Shown: positions 8,492-17,042 of the stretch, piece by piece
How positions within the stretch are numbered: the stretch's first letter is position 1
Layout: each line of letters begins with the position of its first letter
NCBI GenBank assembly: GCA_040221095.1
Contig: JAVJVP010000013.1
Coordinates: 186,001 to 250,000 of the forward strand
Direction of reading: 5' to 3'
Length of the DNA stretch: 64,000 nt
Source: UBA1479 sp040221095
GTDB taxonomy: Bacteria; Pseudomonadota; Alphaproteobacteria; Rhodospirillales; Casp-alpha2
The notes under the pieces: model-generated
What the model saw: only the letters and a program-made list of their open reading frames with translations
The model's database searches: none
Told to the model about the DNA's origin: nothing
Translations under genes and position numbers: made by a program

Positions 8492-9651
8492 TTCAGGGAC
8501 ACCCAATAGGCGCCGTCGAGGGGGACAGGCTGGAAGCGTGCGAACAGGGTCTCCAGGGTTTCTCGGGGATCAAGGTCGTGGAACCGGTCGGGATGGATCC
8601 ATTTGGCCATGGCCTGCACCGCCGCCACGTTCAGGGGCGTGTTGTAGAAATGATGCCAGATGGCATGGGCACGCCCGGTCTTCACGGCGGTCAGGTCGGC
8701 GATGCCCCTTCGGGACGACGCCAGCGCCAACGACGTGCGGGCCTGATCCGCGCGGGCGCCCGGGCCCAACACGACGCGCCCGGGCTTGGGATATTCGACC
8801 CCGGCGGCGCCGATGGCCGTGGCCATGTAGACGTCCGGCTGGGTGACCAGCAGGTATTCCAGGCTGAGCAGCCCGTGCGCCCCCGGCACCTTGCCCTTGG
8901 CGATGTTGTCGCCGCCGGCCCAGTCGATGAAGCGGCCCATCATGCCCTCGCTCATGGTGGCGCAGCAGTCGTCGCGCCCGCCGACATGAATTTCGATGAA
9001 CACCTTGGGCTTGTCCGTGACGCCCTTGAGACCGTCCGCGACCCGTTTCAATTGGGCCGCATAGAAATCGTTGAACGCCTTGGCTTGGGCTTCGCGGCCC
9101 AGAAGCCTGCCCAGAAGCGCGATGCTTTTCGGCGTGTTGACCAGGGGCTCCATGCGGAAATCGACGACGACCACGGGGACCCCGGCGGCGGCCAGACGGT
9201 CTAGGATCGCCTTGTGCCGCGCCCCCGGGCCGTGGCCCGACCCCAATCCGAAGATGGCGATGTCCGGCTTCACGCTGATGGATTTTTCCAGGGAAAAGGA
9301 TTCGGCGCTGCCGTGGCCGATCTGGGGGATGTCCTTGATCCGGGGAAAGGCCTTCACGTACTGCGCGTATCCGGCGGGATCGAACCGTTCGAAGTCGGCC
9401 ATCATGCCGACGACGCGGTCGGACGGGTCGCTGGGATCGAGGATGGCCAGGGTCGGGACGAAGCGTCCCTCGCCCAGGATCATGGTCTTGACCGGCACGC
9501 GGACCTCGACCGTGCGTCCGGCAATGTCGGTTACGCGGACGGTTTCGGCGGCCGCGGGCGGCGTCAGAAGTCCCGCCGCGAGAACCAGGACGGATGCCAG
9601 AAGCGCCCGCCGCGTCGTCTTGCCGTTCATTCGTTCAACTTTCGTGTTCAT
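8488..9651 (-). CDS. Periplasmic iron-complex binding protein
   Basis: 387 aa from ATG 9651, preceded by AGGACGAGG. The N-terminus has TTRRALLAS followed by a hydrophobic core and an Ala-rich cleavage site, so export is by Sec or possibly Tat. The mature protein begins VRVTDIAGRTVEVRVPVKTM, the classic opening of FecB/BtuF-type binding proteins, and contains KPDIAIFGLG plus the late RAHAIWHHFYNTPLNVAA. A pair of Cys (RDDCCATM) sits in the middle and might be a disulfide or ligand site. It hands substrate to the permease encoded next. The exact siderophore or haem substrate is not readable. Confidence 0.88.
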   Translation of the reverse strand: MNTKVERMNGKTTRRALLASVLVLAAGLLTPPAAAETVRVTDIAGRTVEVRVPVKTMILGEGRFVPTLAILDPSDPSDRVVGMMADFERFDPAGYAQYVKAFPRIKDIPQIGHGSAESFSLEKSISVKPDIAIFGLGSGHGPGARHKAILDRLAAAGVPVVVVDFRMEPLVNTPKSIALLGRLLGREAQAKAFNDFYAAQLKRVADGLKGVTDKPKVFIEIHVGGRDDCCATMSEGMMGRFIDWAGGDNIAKGKVPGAHGLLSLEYLLVTQPDVYMATAIGAAGVEYPKPGRVVLGPGARADQARTSLALASSRRGIADLTAVKTGRAHAIWHHFYNTPLNVAAVQAMAKWIHPDRFHDLDPRETLETLFARFQPVPLDGAYWVSLK

Positions 9652-9671
9652 GATCCTCGTCCTTTGTCTCC

Positions 9672-9750
9672 GCGTTGGGCCCAACGCCCGAACGCGCGGA
9701 ACGGGCGCCGCCCCGGACGATCCGAGGATCCTCCTTTGGGCGGGCCCGCC
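9672..9750. repeat. Three perfect palindromes between receptor and binding-protein genes
   Basis: GCGTTGGGCCCAACGC (9672-9687), GAGGATCCTC (9724-9733) and GGCGGGCCCGCC (9739-9750) lie in the 127-base gap between the receptor stop (9779) and the binding-protein start (9651). Perfect palindromes with no loop can pair only with a few unpaired central bases in RNA. They could lower downstream expression relative to the receptor, or be protein sites. Confidence 0.6.
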
Positions 9751-9778
9751 GCGCAGTAACAGATGCGTTCGGGTAAGG

Positions 9779-11791
9779 TCAGAAATCCATTTTTGCCGTC
9801 AGCAGGAACGTCCTCCCGGGTTCGTTGTAGGCCGTGGCGCTGTTGCTGTCGGTGCCCGACGTGGCGCGATCCACATAGCTGCGGTCGAACAGGTTCTTCA
9901 CGTCCAGGCGCAGGGTCAGGCCCTCGATATTCATGTCGCCGATCGCCTCGGGCTCCCACTGGGCGTAGATATTGGTCGTCACATAGAAGTTCTTGTAGAA
10001 GGTCGGGTCGTCGTCCTGATGGAACGCGAGTTCGTTGGACGTGCCGATGCGAAGGCCCCAGGACGGGAAGCTATGGGCGGCGTCGAAGGTCATGGTCGAC
10101 CCCATGTTGAAGCCGTGATAGCTGGCGGAACCGGTTTCCAGGACCTGGCCGTTGGCGCGCAGGTTCTGATAGGAATAGGTGGCGCGGACGAAGCCGTCCT
10201 CGTAGGTGTACTTGCCCGAGAGGTTGAGGCCCTTGGTCGTCAGGTTGTTGTTCGACTGACGGTCGTTGTCGCCGCGTTGATGCGCGTTCAGGACACGGGT
10301 GTAGAAAACATGCGCGTCGCCGGAAAACGGGCCTTGCTCGCCCTTGAAGCCGAACTTCCCGCTGAATGACCGGGACGGGTCCAGGTCGGTGTAATTCCAG
10401 ACGGACGTGAAGTTGTAGATCAGCGATTCGCCAAGCGGCACGCCGCCGAAGCTGGTGCCGCCGCCGACGTAGCCGGTCAGGCCCTTTACGACATCGTATT
10501 CCGCGTTGGCGTTTCCGCTGGCGCCCTGGAAATCGTGCTTCGTGCCGTCCATCCCATGCAGGTCCTGCCGGTCATAACGGGCGCCGACCGAGGTGCGGAA
10601 TTTTTCCGTCCAGTTCAGGCGTGTCTGAACGAATGCGCCGACGTTGAGCGAACGTTCGGTGTAGATCCCCTGGCGTCCGGAGCCGAACGGATGGGTGCCG
10701 AACACGTTCTGCCCTTCGTCGCGGTAGAAATCCACGCCGGCCGTGACGTTGCCGGTATTGGCGAGCCCCAGGCCCGTGGCGAAGGTGTTCGCCAGCTTTC
10801 CGCTGTAGCTGGTGGTTTTCGATTTGAGGTCGTGATTTCCTGCAAGCGCCAGGTTTTCAATCGAGTAACGGATTTCGTTGAAGCTGAGGACGACCTCGGG
10901 GTTGACCCATTCGCTGGGCGCCTCGTCCTTGTAGGTTACGCCCAGGGACCGGCGCTGATAGGACTGCGGAACCGGCACGGAGCCGTTGGACAGTTCGGCG
11001 AAGTTGATCCGGTTGGGGCGGACGGCTTCGTCCTGGAGATAGGAGCTGTTGAATTCGATGCGATGCCCGGTATTGCTCGTCCAGGCGCCTTTCGTCAGGA
11101 AGTTCTTGATGCGGGGGGCGCTTCCGATGACCTCATTGCCGCGCCCGTCCTCATAGTTCGTTCCGTTATCGTAGGATCCGTGAAACAGCCCTTCGAACCC
11201 TTGGGCCTGGGCGGCGTAGGTCACGGTCGGGCTGTGCAGGTTGGTGTTGGTGTCGTGCTGATACTTCAGCGACACCTTCTGCATCTTGCCCGGCTCGATG
11301 ATGTCGCGGGCATCCTTGGTTTCATAGGCGATGGAGCCGCCCAGGGTCGCCGGGCCGACATCCGCCGGCGCGACGCCGGTCTCGATCCGCACGGATTTCA
11401 GCAGGTTCGGATCGATCACGGTCGTGCCCAGGTGGTGGAAGGTGGTGCCGACCTGGCGGGCGCCGTCGATCTTCACGTTGAGGTTCGAATCCTCGATGCC
11501 GTTGACGTAGGTCTTGCGGGCCAGGTCGGCGCCGCCGCCCACGTTGACCCCGGCCTCGCCCTGGAACACGTCCTTGATGGTGGTGGGGTTGGCGTGCTCG
11601 AGATACTCCGTGCCGATCTGGTATCCGCCGGGCGCCACTTCCGTCGCCGTCACGGAGATCGGCGCCAACACGGTCGCGTCCTGGGCCGCCGCCGGGCCGG
11701 CGGGGACCAACAGGGCCACGGCGGCGGTGCCGCAGAGAAGGGCAGGGAGCAGGACAGGACGGTGGGCGCCCCGGGATCGGGTAATTGACAT
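9779..11791 (-). CDS. TonB-dependent outer-membrane receptor for an iron complex (possibly haem or siderophore)
   Basis: 670 aa from ATG 11791, preceded by GAGGACCACC; the frame is open further upstream but only through the operator region. A signal peptide ends near GPAAAQDA. A TonB box-like stretch APISVTATE follows, then the plug (TTIKDVFQGEAGVNVGG, IDGARQ, VGPATLGGSIAYETKDA), a 22-strand barrel rich in aromatic/Gly alternation, and a C-terminal strand ending in Phe (RTFLLTAKMDF), as needed for barrel assembly. The plug resembles the haem/haemoglobin group more than catecholate receptors, but that is a judgement by eye. First gene of the island, directly behind the Fur-like palindrome. Confidence 0.9.
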   Translation of the reverse strand: MSITRSRGAHRPVLLPALLCGTAAVALLVPAGPAAAQDATVLAPISVTATEVAPGGYQIGTEYLEHANPTTIKDVFQGEAGVNVGGGADLARKTYVNGIEDSNLNVKIDGARQVGTTFHHLGTTVIDPNLLKSVRIETGVAPADVGPATLGGSIAYETKDARDIIEPGKMQKVSLKYQHDTNTNLHSPTVTYAAQAQGFEGLFHGSYDNGTNYEDGRGNEVIGSAPRIKNFLTKGAWTSNTGHRIEFNSSYLQDEAVRPNRINFAELSNGSVPVPQSYQRRSLGVTYKDEAPSEWVNPEVVLSFNEIRYSIENLALAGNHDLKSKTTSYSGKLANTFATGLGLANTGNVTAGVDFYRDEGQNVFGTHPFGSGRQGIYTERSLNVGAFVQTRLNWTEKFRTSVGARYDRQDLHGMDGTKHDFQGASGNANAEYDVVKGLTGYVGGGTSFGGVPLGESLIYNFTSVWNYTDLDPSRSFSGKFGFKGEQGPFSGDAHVFYTRVLNAHQRGDNDRQSNNNLTTKGLNLSGKYTYEDGFVRATYSYQNLRANGQVLETGSASYHGFNMGSTMTFDAAHSFPSWGLRIGTSNELAFHQDDDPTFYKNFYVTTNIYAQWEPEAIGDMNIEGLTLRLDVKNLFDRSYVDRATSGTDSNSATAYNEPGRTFLLTAKMDF

Positions 11792-11817
11792 GGTGGTCCT
11801 CGATTGGTCATTGCCGC

Positions 11818-11844
11818 TGATAATAAGAATGCTTCTCATTATCA
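11818..11844. promoter_or_regulatory. Fur-like iron operator between receptor and AraC genes
   Basis: TGATAATAAGAA - TGC - TTCTCATTATCA is a 27-bp inverted repeat with one mismatch per arm. It closely resembles the Fur consensus (GATAATGATAATCATTATC-like). It sits 27 bases upstream of the receptor start, between the divergent receptor and AraC-type regulator genes, so it can repress the receptor promoter when iron is plentiful. Confidence 0.8.
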
Positions 11845-12099
11845 TTGTGTGGCGGCAGCAGCCATCATCGTGCCGTTTCAAAAAACACATTTTTTTTGTG
11901 AGAAATCGCAATTCGGCCCGATCCCCCTGGATTTCGCGGCACCGCCTGGGCGATCGGCGGCTGGCCCGCCTTCGGGGAAGGCGCAAGCGGCGCTTTACTA
12001 TTTGCGAATAATTATTATTATTAATATGTATATGCAACGCCATTGGGTCGGGCGGCTGCCCGGCCCCGGTGGGGTCAACGGGAATTGAAGTTTAAAAAG
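11845..12099. other. Divergent intergenic region with an AT-rich tract
   Basis: The rest of the 308-base gap between receptor and AraC-type gene holds no ORF worth calling. A run around 12000-12036 (TTTGCGAATAATTATTATTA and following bases) is strikingly AT-rich for this genome and is likely part of the regulator's promoter or a second metal-regulator site. T- and A-runs at about 11879-11898 flank CACA/TGTG. Confidence 0.45.
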
Positions 12100-13125
12100 A
12101 TGGTGGATCGAACGACCGTGGAGGTCAGCCCCCGGCGGTTCCGGCCGGTGGACAGCGCGGTGACCAGCGCCGACCTTCAGGAAATGGCCGTCCATGCCGA
12201 CGCCGAGACCTTCCACATCTCGGCGCCCGTGCTGGCGCGCAAGGATACGGCGATCCACGGGCGCATGAGCAACGTGCGCGGCCATTCGGGCCTGTTCGTC
12301 CATGCCACCGACACGGTCGAGGCCCATGACCTGCTTGCCGAATGGGACATGTCGCCGGCCTGCACGGTCGCCGTCATGCTGGAAGGCGATCTGGTGGTCA
12401 AACTGGACGGGTTCGCCGTGCGCCTGGGGCCGGGCGGCGGCGAAACCAGGGCGACCGGCCATATCTGGTCGCTGACCAAGACGTCGAAGATGGTCCGCCT
12501 GTCGCGCAAGGGGACGCGCGTGCGCAAGGTCATCGTCACCGTGCCCTGGGATTGGATCGACCGCATCCTGATCGACAAGAATCTGCCCAACTGCAATCTG
12601 GCGCGGTTCGCGGCGACCCACCGCGGCTACGCCACCTGGCGGCCGTCGGCCCATGCGGTGGCGCTCGCCGAACAGATCATCAATCCGTCGCGCTCTCCCG
12701 CGGCGCTGGCCCAGATGTCGGCGGAAAGCCGCGCCATCGAGATCCTGCGCGAGGCCCTGGAAAGCCTGATCGCGGACTCACCCGAGGAACCGCAGGGCGC
12801 GCCCGGAACCAAGGTTCAGGCCAAGGCCCGGACCGTACGCGCCTATCTGCGCGACCATCTGGCCGACAATCCGACCCTGAAGGCCATGGGCCGCGACCTG
12901 GGCATGAGCGTCGGCGCCATGCAGGGGGCGTTCAAGGCCGTCTACAGCCGCACCATCGCCGACTATTCCCGGGAACTGCGCCTGCAGCGCGCCCGCGAGG
13001 CGATCGAACGCGACGGCGTTTCCGTCGCCCAGGCGGCCTATGACGCGGGTTATTCCAACCCGGCCAACTTCTCGACCGCGTTCAAGCGCCTGTTCGGCCT
13101 GTCGCCGTCGGAAACCAAGACCTGA
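12100..13125 (+). CDS. AraC-family regulator of the iron-uptake island (PchR-like)
   Basis: 341 aa from ATG 12100; an upstream in-frame extension to 12043 has no support. The C-terminal ~100 residues are a double helix-turn-helix AraC domain: LKAMGRDLGMSVGAMQGAFKA for the first HTH and VSVAQAAYDAGYSNPANFST for the second, ending in FKRLFGLSPSE. The ~230-residue N-terminal part looks like the effector half of PchR/YbtA-type regulators, which sense the iron-siderophore complex and activate the receptor gene. It is divergent from the receptor, the usual arrangement for such activators. The partner role is inferred from position. Confidence 0.85.
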   Translation: MVDRTTVEVSPRRFRPVDSAVTSADLQEMAVHADAETFHISAPVLARKDTAIHGRMSNVRGHSGLFVHATDTVEAHDLLAEWDMSPACTVAVMLEGDLVVKLDGFAVRLGPGGGETRATGHIWSLTKTSKMVRLSRKGTRVRKVIVTVPWDWIDRILIDKNLPNCNLARFAATHRGYATWRPSAHAVALAEQIINPSRSPAALAQMSAESRAIEILREALESLIADSPEEPQGAPGTKVQAKARTVRAYLRDHLADNPTLKAMGRDLGMSVGAMQGAFKAVYSRTIADYSRELRLQRAREAIERDGVSVAQAAYDAGYSNPANFSTAFKRLFGLSPSETKT

Positions 13126-13149
13126 CCGGGCCATCCCGCCGCCGCCCGG

Positions 13150-14655
13150 TCAGCGGCCCTGCGGCGTGTCCAGGTTGACGGTCACGTTCTTGCGCTGGGT
13201 GAAGCTTTCCAGCATGCCTTCCAGGGAGAACTCCCGGCCCAGGCCGCTCTGCTTGTAGCCGCCATAGGAATGGCCCGGCACCTGGCCGCCGCCCTGGTTG
13301 ACCTGGACCCAGCCGCTCTCGATGGCATGGGCCGTGCGCAGGCCCTGGCCGATGTCGTGGGTCCAGACATAGGCCGCGAGGCCGTAATGGCTGTCGTTGG
13401 CCATGCGGACGACCTCGTCCGTGTCGGTCCAGCGGATCGCCACCAGGACCGGGCCGAAGATTTCCTCGCGCGCCAGGCGCCAGTCGTTGGAGGCGTCGGC
13501 GAACAGGGTCGGCACGGCGAAATACCCCTCGCTGAGCGGCCCCGTCTCCGGCGGCAGGCCGCCCATGACCAGGCGCGCGTCGTCGCGCTTCAAGCCTTCC
13601 TCGACATAGCCGCAGACCTTGCGGAATTGCTTTTCGTTGATGATCGTGCCGACGTCGGTTGCTTCGTCCAGCGGATCGCCCAGTTTCAGGGCCGAGGCCT
13701 TGGCGGCTAGCTTGTCGAGGAAGGAATCGAAGATGTCCGCATGCAGGAACAGGCGCGAGCCCGCCGTGCAGGACTGGCTCTGCCGGGTGAAGCGCATGGC
13801 GGCGATGATGCCGTCGACCACCCAGTCCTCGTCGGCGTCGGGGAACACGATGGACGGGCTCTTGCCGCCCAGTTCCAGGGACACGGGCACGATGCGTTCC
13901 GCCGCCGCGCGCATCATGATCTTGCCGACCTCGGTCGACCCCGTGAACGACAGCTTGGCGATGGCCGGATGATTGGCCAACGGCCCGCCGCATTCGGCGC
14001 CGTAACCCGTCAGCACGTTGAGCACGCCGTCCGGCAGGAATTCCTGACAGATGTCGGCCATCATCAACACGCCGAGCGGCGCGTCCTCGGCGGCCTTCAG
14101 CACCACGGTGTTGCCGGACACCAGCCCAGCCGCGATCTTCAACGCACCCAGCAGCACCGGCGCGTTCCACGGAATGACCGCGCCGACAACGCCCAGGGGC
14201 TCGCGCCGGGTGTAGCTCAGCACGTTTTCGCCCAAGGGGATGGTCTCGCCCTTCAACTCGCTGCCCAGGCCGCCGTAATAGCGGAAGATGTCGGCGGAGA
14301 CCCGGGCCTCGGGCCGCGCCTGGGTGCGCAATGCATTGCCTGTCTCCAGCGCGATGGTGCGGGCCATTTCCTCGGCCCGGGCGTCCATGGCGTCGGCAAT
14401 GCGCAGCAAGGCCCGGCCGCGCTCACGCGGATTGGTGCGGGCCCAGGCAGGGAACGCCTGGGCAGCGGCGGCCACGGCCCGGTCGACGTCTTCGGCGCCG
14501 CCCCGCGGCACCTCGGCGACCGTGGTGCGGTTGGCCGGGTTTTCCACGGCGATGGCCGCACCCGAGACGGCTTCGACCCAGCGGCCCCCGATCAGCATGC
14601 CTTTCGGCGCGTAGAAATCCTGGGCATTGGCGATGTTGTTCAAGGCGGTCGTCAT
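13150..14655 (-). CDS. NAD(P)-dependent aldehyde dehydrogenase
   Basis: 501 aa from ATG 14655 with GAGGAG upstream. The frame stays open far upstream to 16524 but only antisense to the photolyase. Catalytic residues are visible: Glu in SLELGGKSP and Cys in QSQSCTAGSR, plus PWNAPVLLGALKIAAGLVSG for cofactor binding and FTGSTEVGK. It oxidises an aldehyde to a carboxylic acid in the cytoplasm; the substrate is not readable (betaine-aldehyde and vanillin-type enzymes look alike at this level). It stands alone, convergent with the AraC gene. Confidence 0.9.
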   Translation of the reverse strand: MTTALNNIANAQDFYAPKGMLIGGRWVEAVSGAAIAVENPANRTTVAEVPRGGAEDVDRAVAAAAQAFPAWARTNPRERGRALLRIADAMDARAEEMARTIALETGNALRTQARPEARVSADIFRYYGGLGSELKGETIPLGENVLSYTRREPLGVVGAVIPWNAPVLLGALKIAAGLVSGNTVVLKAAEDAPLGVLMMADICQEFLPDGVLNVLTGYGAECGGPLANHPAIAKLSFTGSTEVGKIMMRAAAERIVPVSLELGGKSPSIVFPDADEDWVVDGIIAAMRFTRQSQSCTAGSRLFLHADIFDSFLDKLAAKASALKLGDPLDEATDVGTIINEKQFRKVCGYVEEGLKRDDARLVMGGLPPETGPLSEGYFAVPTLFADASNDWRLAREEIFGPVLVAIRWTDTDEVVRMANDSHYGLAAYVWTHDIGQGLRTAHAIESGWVQVNQGGGQVPGHSYGGYKQSGLGREFSLEGMLESFTQRKNVTVNLDTPQGR

Positions 14656-14799
14656 GGTCGTCTCCTCTGCATGCAATGCGGCCGCGCGGGGCGGCCGGGT
14701 TTGGCAAACGGTATACCATAGGGCCGCCCTGCCGCCACCCGATTGCCCCCGGCTTGGGGTATAGTGTCCATTGCCGTCCGCATCCGGAGCCGCCTGTCC

Positions 14800-16161
14800 A
14801 TGTCCATCGCCCCGCCCATCCTTGTCTGGTTCCGCCGTGACCTGCGCCTGGCCGACAACCCGGCCTTGGCCCGGGCGGCGGCATTGCGGCGGCCGGTGGT
14901 GCCGGTCTTCATCCTGGACGAAGGCATGCCCGGCCCGCGCCCGCCGGGCGGGGCGGCGCGCTGGTGGCTGCATCATTCCCTGGCGGCCCTGGCCGGTGAT
15001 CTGGCGGCCCGGGGATCGCGCCTGATCCTGCGCCGGGGGCCGGCGGCGGTGGTGCTCGACGCCCTGATCGCCGAGACGGGGGCCGATACGGTCCTGTGGA
15101 ACCGCTGTTACGACAAGGGCTCCGTCGCCCGTGACACGGAAATCAAGACGGCCCTGCGGGCGTGGGGGCTTCAGGCGGACAGTTTCAACGCCTCCCTGCT
15201 GACCGAACCCTGGGAAATCACCACCAAGGCCGGCGGCGGCTACAAGGTCTATACCCGGTTCTGGCAGGCCTGCCGCGCCGCCGGCGACCCGCCGCCGCCC
15301 GTCCCCGAACCGGACGCCATGGCCGCGCCGGAAACCTGGCCTCGCAGTGACAACCTGGCGGACTGGAGCCTGACGCCCCGGTCCCCCGATTGGGCCGCCG
15401 AATTCCGCGATCACTGGACGCCGGGCGCCGAAGGTGCGGGGGATCGCCTGGACCGCTTTCTCGACGGCGCCGTCGCGGATTATGCCGACCATCGGGATTT
15501 CCCGGCCCGGCCCGCGACCTCGGGCCTGTCCGCGCATCTGGCCTGGGGCGATATCGGCCCGCGCCAGGTCTGGGCCGCCGCCGTCAAGGACGCCCCGGCG
15601 GGCCGGGGGCGCGAGACGTTCCTCAAGGAACTGGTGTGGCGGGAATTCGCCCACCATGTCCTCCACCATTTCCCCGATCTGGCCGAGCGGCCCATGGACG
15701 CCAGGTTCGACGCCTTTCCCTGGATGCCCGACGACGGCCTGCTGGCCGCCTGGCGGCGCGGGCGGACCGGCTATCCCATCGTCGATGCGGGGATGCGCGA
15801 ACTCTGGGCCACGGGCACCATGCACAACCGGGTGCGCATGGTCGCGGCCTCGTTCCTGGTCAAGCATCTGCTGCAGCCTTGGCAGGCGGGCGAGGCCTGG
15901 TTCTGGGACACGCTGGTCGATGCCGACCCCGCGTCCAACCCCTTCAACTGGCAATGGGTCGCCGGCTGTGGCGCCGATGCGGCCCCCTTTTTCCGCATCT
16001 TCAACCCCACCCTGCAGGGACAGAAGTTCGACAAGGACGAAAGCTACGTGCGCCGCTGGCTGCCGGAACTGGGGACGGACGCCTACCCCGCGCCCATCGT
16101 CGACCACAAAGGGGCGCGGGACCGGGCGCTGGCGGCGTTCAAGTCGCTGAAGCGCGGTTAA
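14800..16161 (+). CDS. phrB: Deoxyribodipyrimidine photolyase (class I cryptochrome/photolyase family)
   Basis: 453 aa from ATG 14800, preceded by GGAG. The N-terminal antenna domain opens with ILVWFRRDLRLADNPALARA. The FAD domain has TSGLSAHLAWGDIGPRQVW, ELVWREFAHHVLHHFP, GYPIVDAGMRELWATGTMHN, RVRMVAASFLVKHLL and DADPASNPFNWQWVAGCGAD, all standard for class I enzymes. It repairs UV-induced cyclobutane dimers using blue light. Its 3' end overlaps that of prmA by four bases in convergent orientation. Confidence 0.92.
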   Translation: MSIAPPILVWFRRDLRLADNPALARAAALRRPVVPVFILDEGMPGPRPPGGAARWWLHHSLAALAGDLAARGSRLILRRGPAAVVLDALIAETGADTVLWNRCYDKGSVARDTEIKTALRAWGLQADSFNASLLTEPWEITTKAGGGYKVYTRFWQACRAAGDPPPPVPEPDAMAAPETWPRSDNLADWSLTPRSPDWAAEFRDHWTPGAEGAGDRLDRFLDGAVADYADHRDFPARPATSGLSAHLAWGDIGPRQVWAAAVKDAPAGRGRETFLKELVWREFAHHVLHHFPDLAERPMDARFDAFPWMPDDGLLAAWRRGRTGYPIVDAGMRELWATGTMHNRVRMVAASFLVKHLLQPWQAGEAWFWDTLVDADPASNPFNWQWVAGCGADAAPFFRIFNPTLQGQKFDKDESYVRRWLPELGTDAYPAPIVDHKGARDRALAAFKSLKRG

Positions 16162-17042
16162 CGGGGTTTCTGCATCACCAGGGTCCGCCAGCCGTTGATG
16201 GTCATATGGCGGACGAGGCGCAGGCCCTGGCGGCGGTGGGCGGTGATGACCAGTTGCGCGTCGCGCACCACCAGGCCCGACAGCACGCAGACCCCGCCGG
16301 GCGCCAGATGCCGCGCCAGATCGCGGGACAGCCGGCGGATCGGCCGGGCCAGGATGTTTTCCACGATCAGGCCATAAGGGGCGGCCTGGCGCACGATCGG
16401 CGCGTTGTAGCCGGGGGCGGTGACGGCGGTGACCAGATGGCCGACGCCGTTCTGCGCCGCGTTCAGGGCCGTGACCCGCGCGGCCTCGGCGTCGATGTCC
16501 GTGGCGACCACGGGCACGTTCCACAGCTTGGCGGCGGAGATGCCCAGAATCCCAGACCCGCAGCCCATGTCGAGCACGCGGCCCGGATGGTGTCTGCGCG
16601 CCAGATCGCCGATGCAGGCGAGGCAGCCGGCGGTCGATCCATGCTCGCCCGAACCGAAGGCCGTGCCGGCATCCAGCAGCAGGGGGATCAGGCCGCCCGG
16701 CACGGGGGCGTCGAAATGGGAGCCGTGGATGAAGAAGCGGCCCACGGTCAGCGGCGGGAATTCAAAGATGTTTTCCTTGATCCAGTCCCGGGGCGGGATC
16801 AGGTCGATGACCGGCGCGGGTGCTGCGCCGTCCGGGAAGGCGGCGTTCAGGGCCGCCTTGAGGCGGGCGCGGTCCGGTTCGTCCACGGCGATGCCCTCGA
16901 CCCGCCAGGGGCCGCCGTCCTCGTCGCCGAAGGACGAGACGCTTTCGCACAAGGGCTCCAGACAGGCCTCCAGGAACGGGACCTCGGCCGCCGTCGTGCG
17001 GAACGCAATGGACCACAGGAAGCGCTGCGCGGACGTGGTCAC
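16158..17042 (-). CDS. prmA: Ribosomal protein L11 methyltransferase
   Basis: 294 aa, the usual PrmA length. Residues ~1-110 are the L11-recognition half. The class I SAM-dependent fold follows: PLLLDAGTAFGSGEHGSTAG, then RVLDMGCGSGILGISAAKL as the SAM-binding glycine loop, and VENILARPI, corresponding to the N-x-x-x catalytic region of PrmA. It methylates ribosomal protein L11. Translation starts inside the uvrD stop codon (four-base ATGA overlap), so it is coupled to the helicase gene. Confidence 0.92.
   Translation of the reverse strand: MTTSAQRFLWSIAFRTTAAEVPFLEACLEPLCESVSSFGDEDGGPWRVEGIAVDEPDRARLKAALNAAFPDGAAPAPVIDLIPPRDWIKENIFEFPPLTVGRFFIHGSHFDAPVPGGLIPLLLDAGTAFGSGEHGSTAGCLACIGDLARRHHPGRVLDMGCGSGILGISAAKLWNVPVVATDIDAEAARVTALNAAQNGVGHLVTAVTAPGYNAPIVRQAAPYGLIVENILARPIRRLSRDLARHLAPGGVCVLSGLVVRDAQLVITAHRRQGLRLVRHMTINGWRTLVMQKPR

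Noticed and set aside
14656..16524. Minus-strand frame that extends the aldehyde dehydrogenase by more than 600 codons
   Set aside because: It is antisense to the photolyase gene, has no family features and is rich in Arg, Pro and Gly as expected for a GC-rich shadow frame. The real start at 14655 has a good SD.
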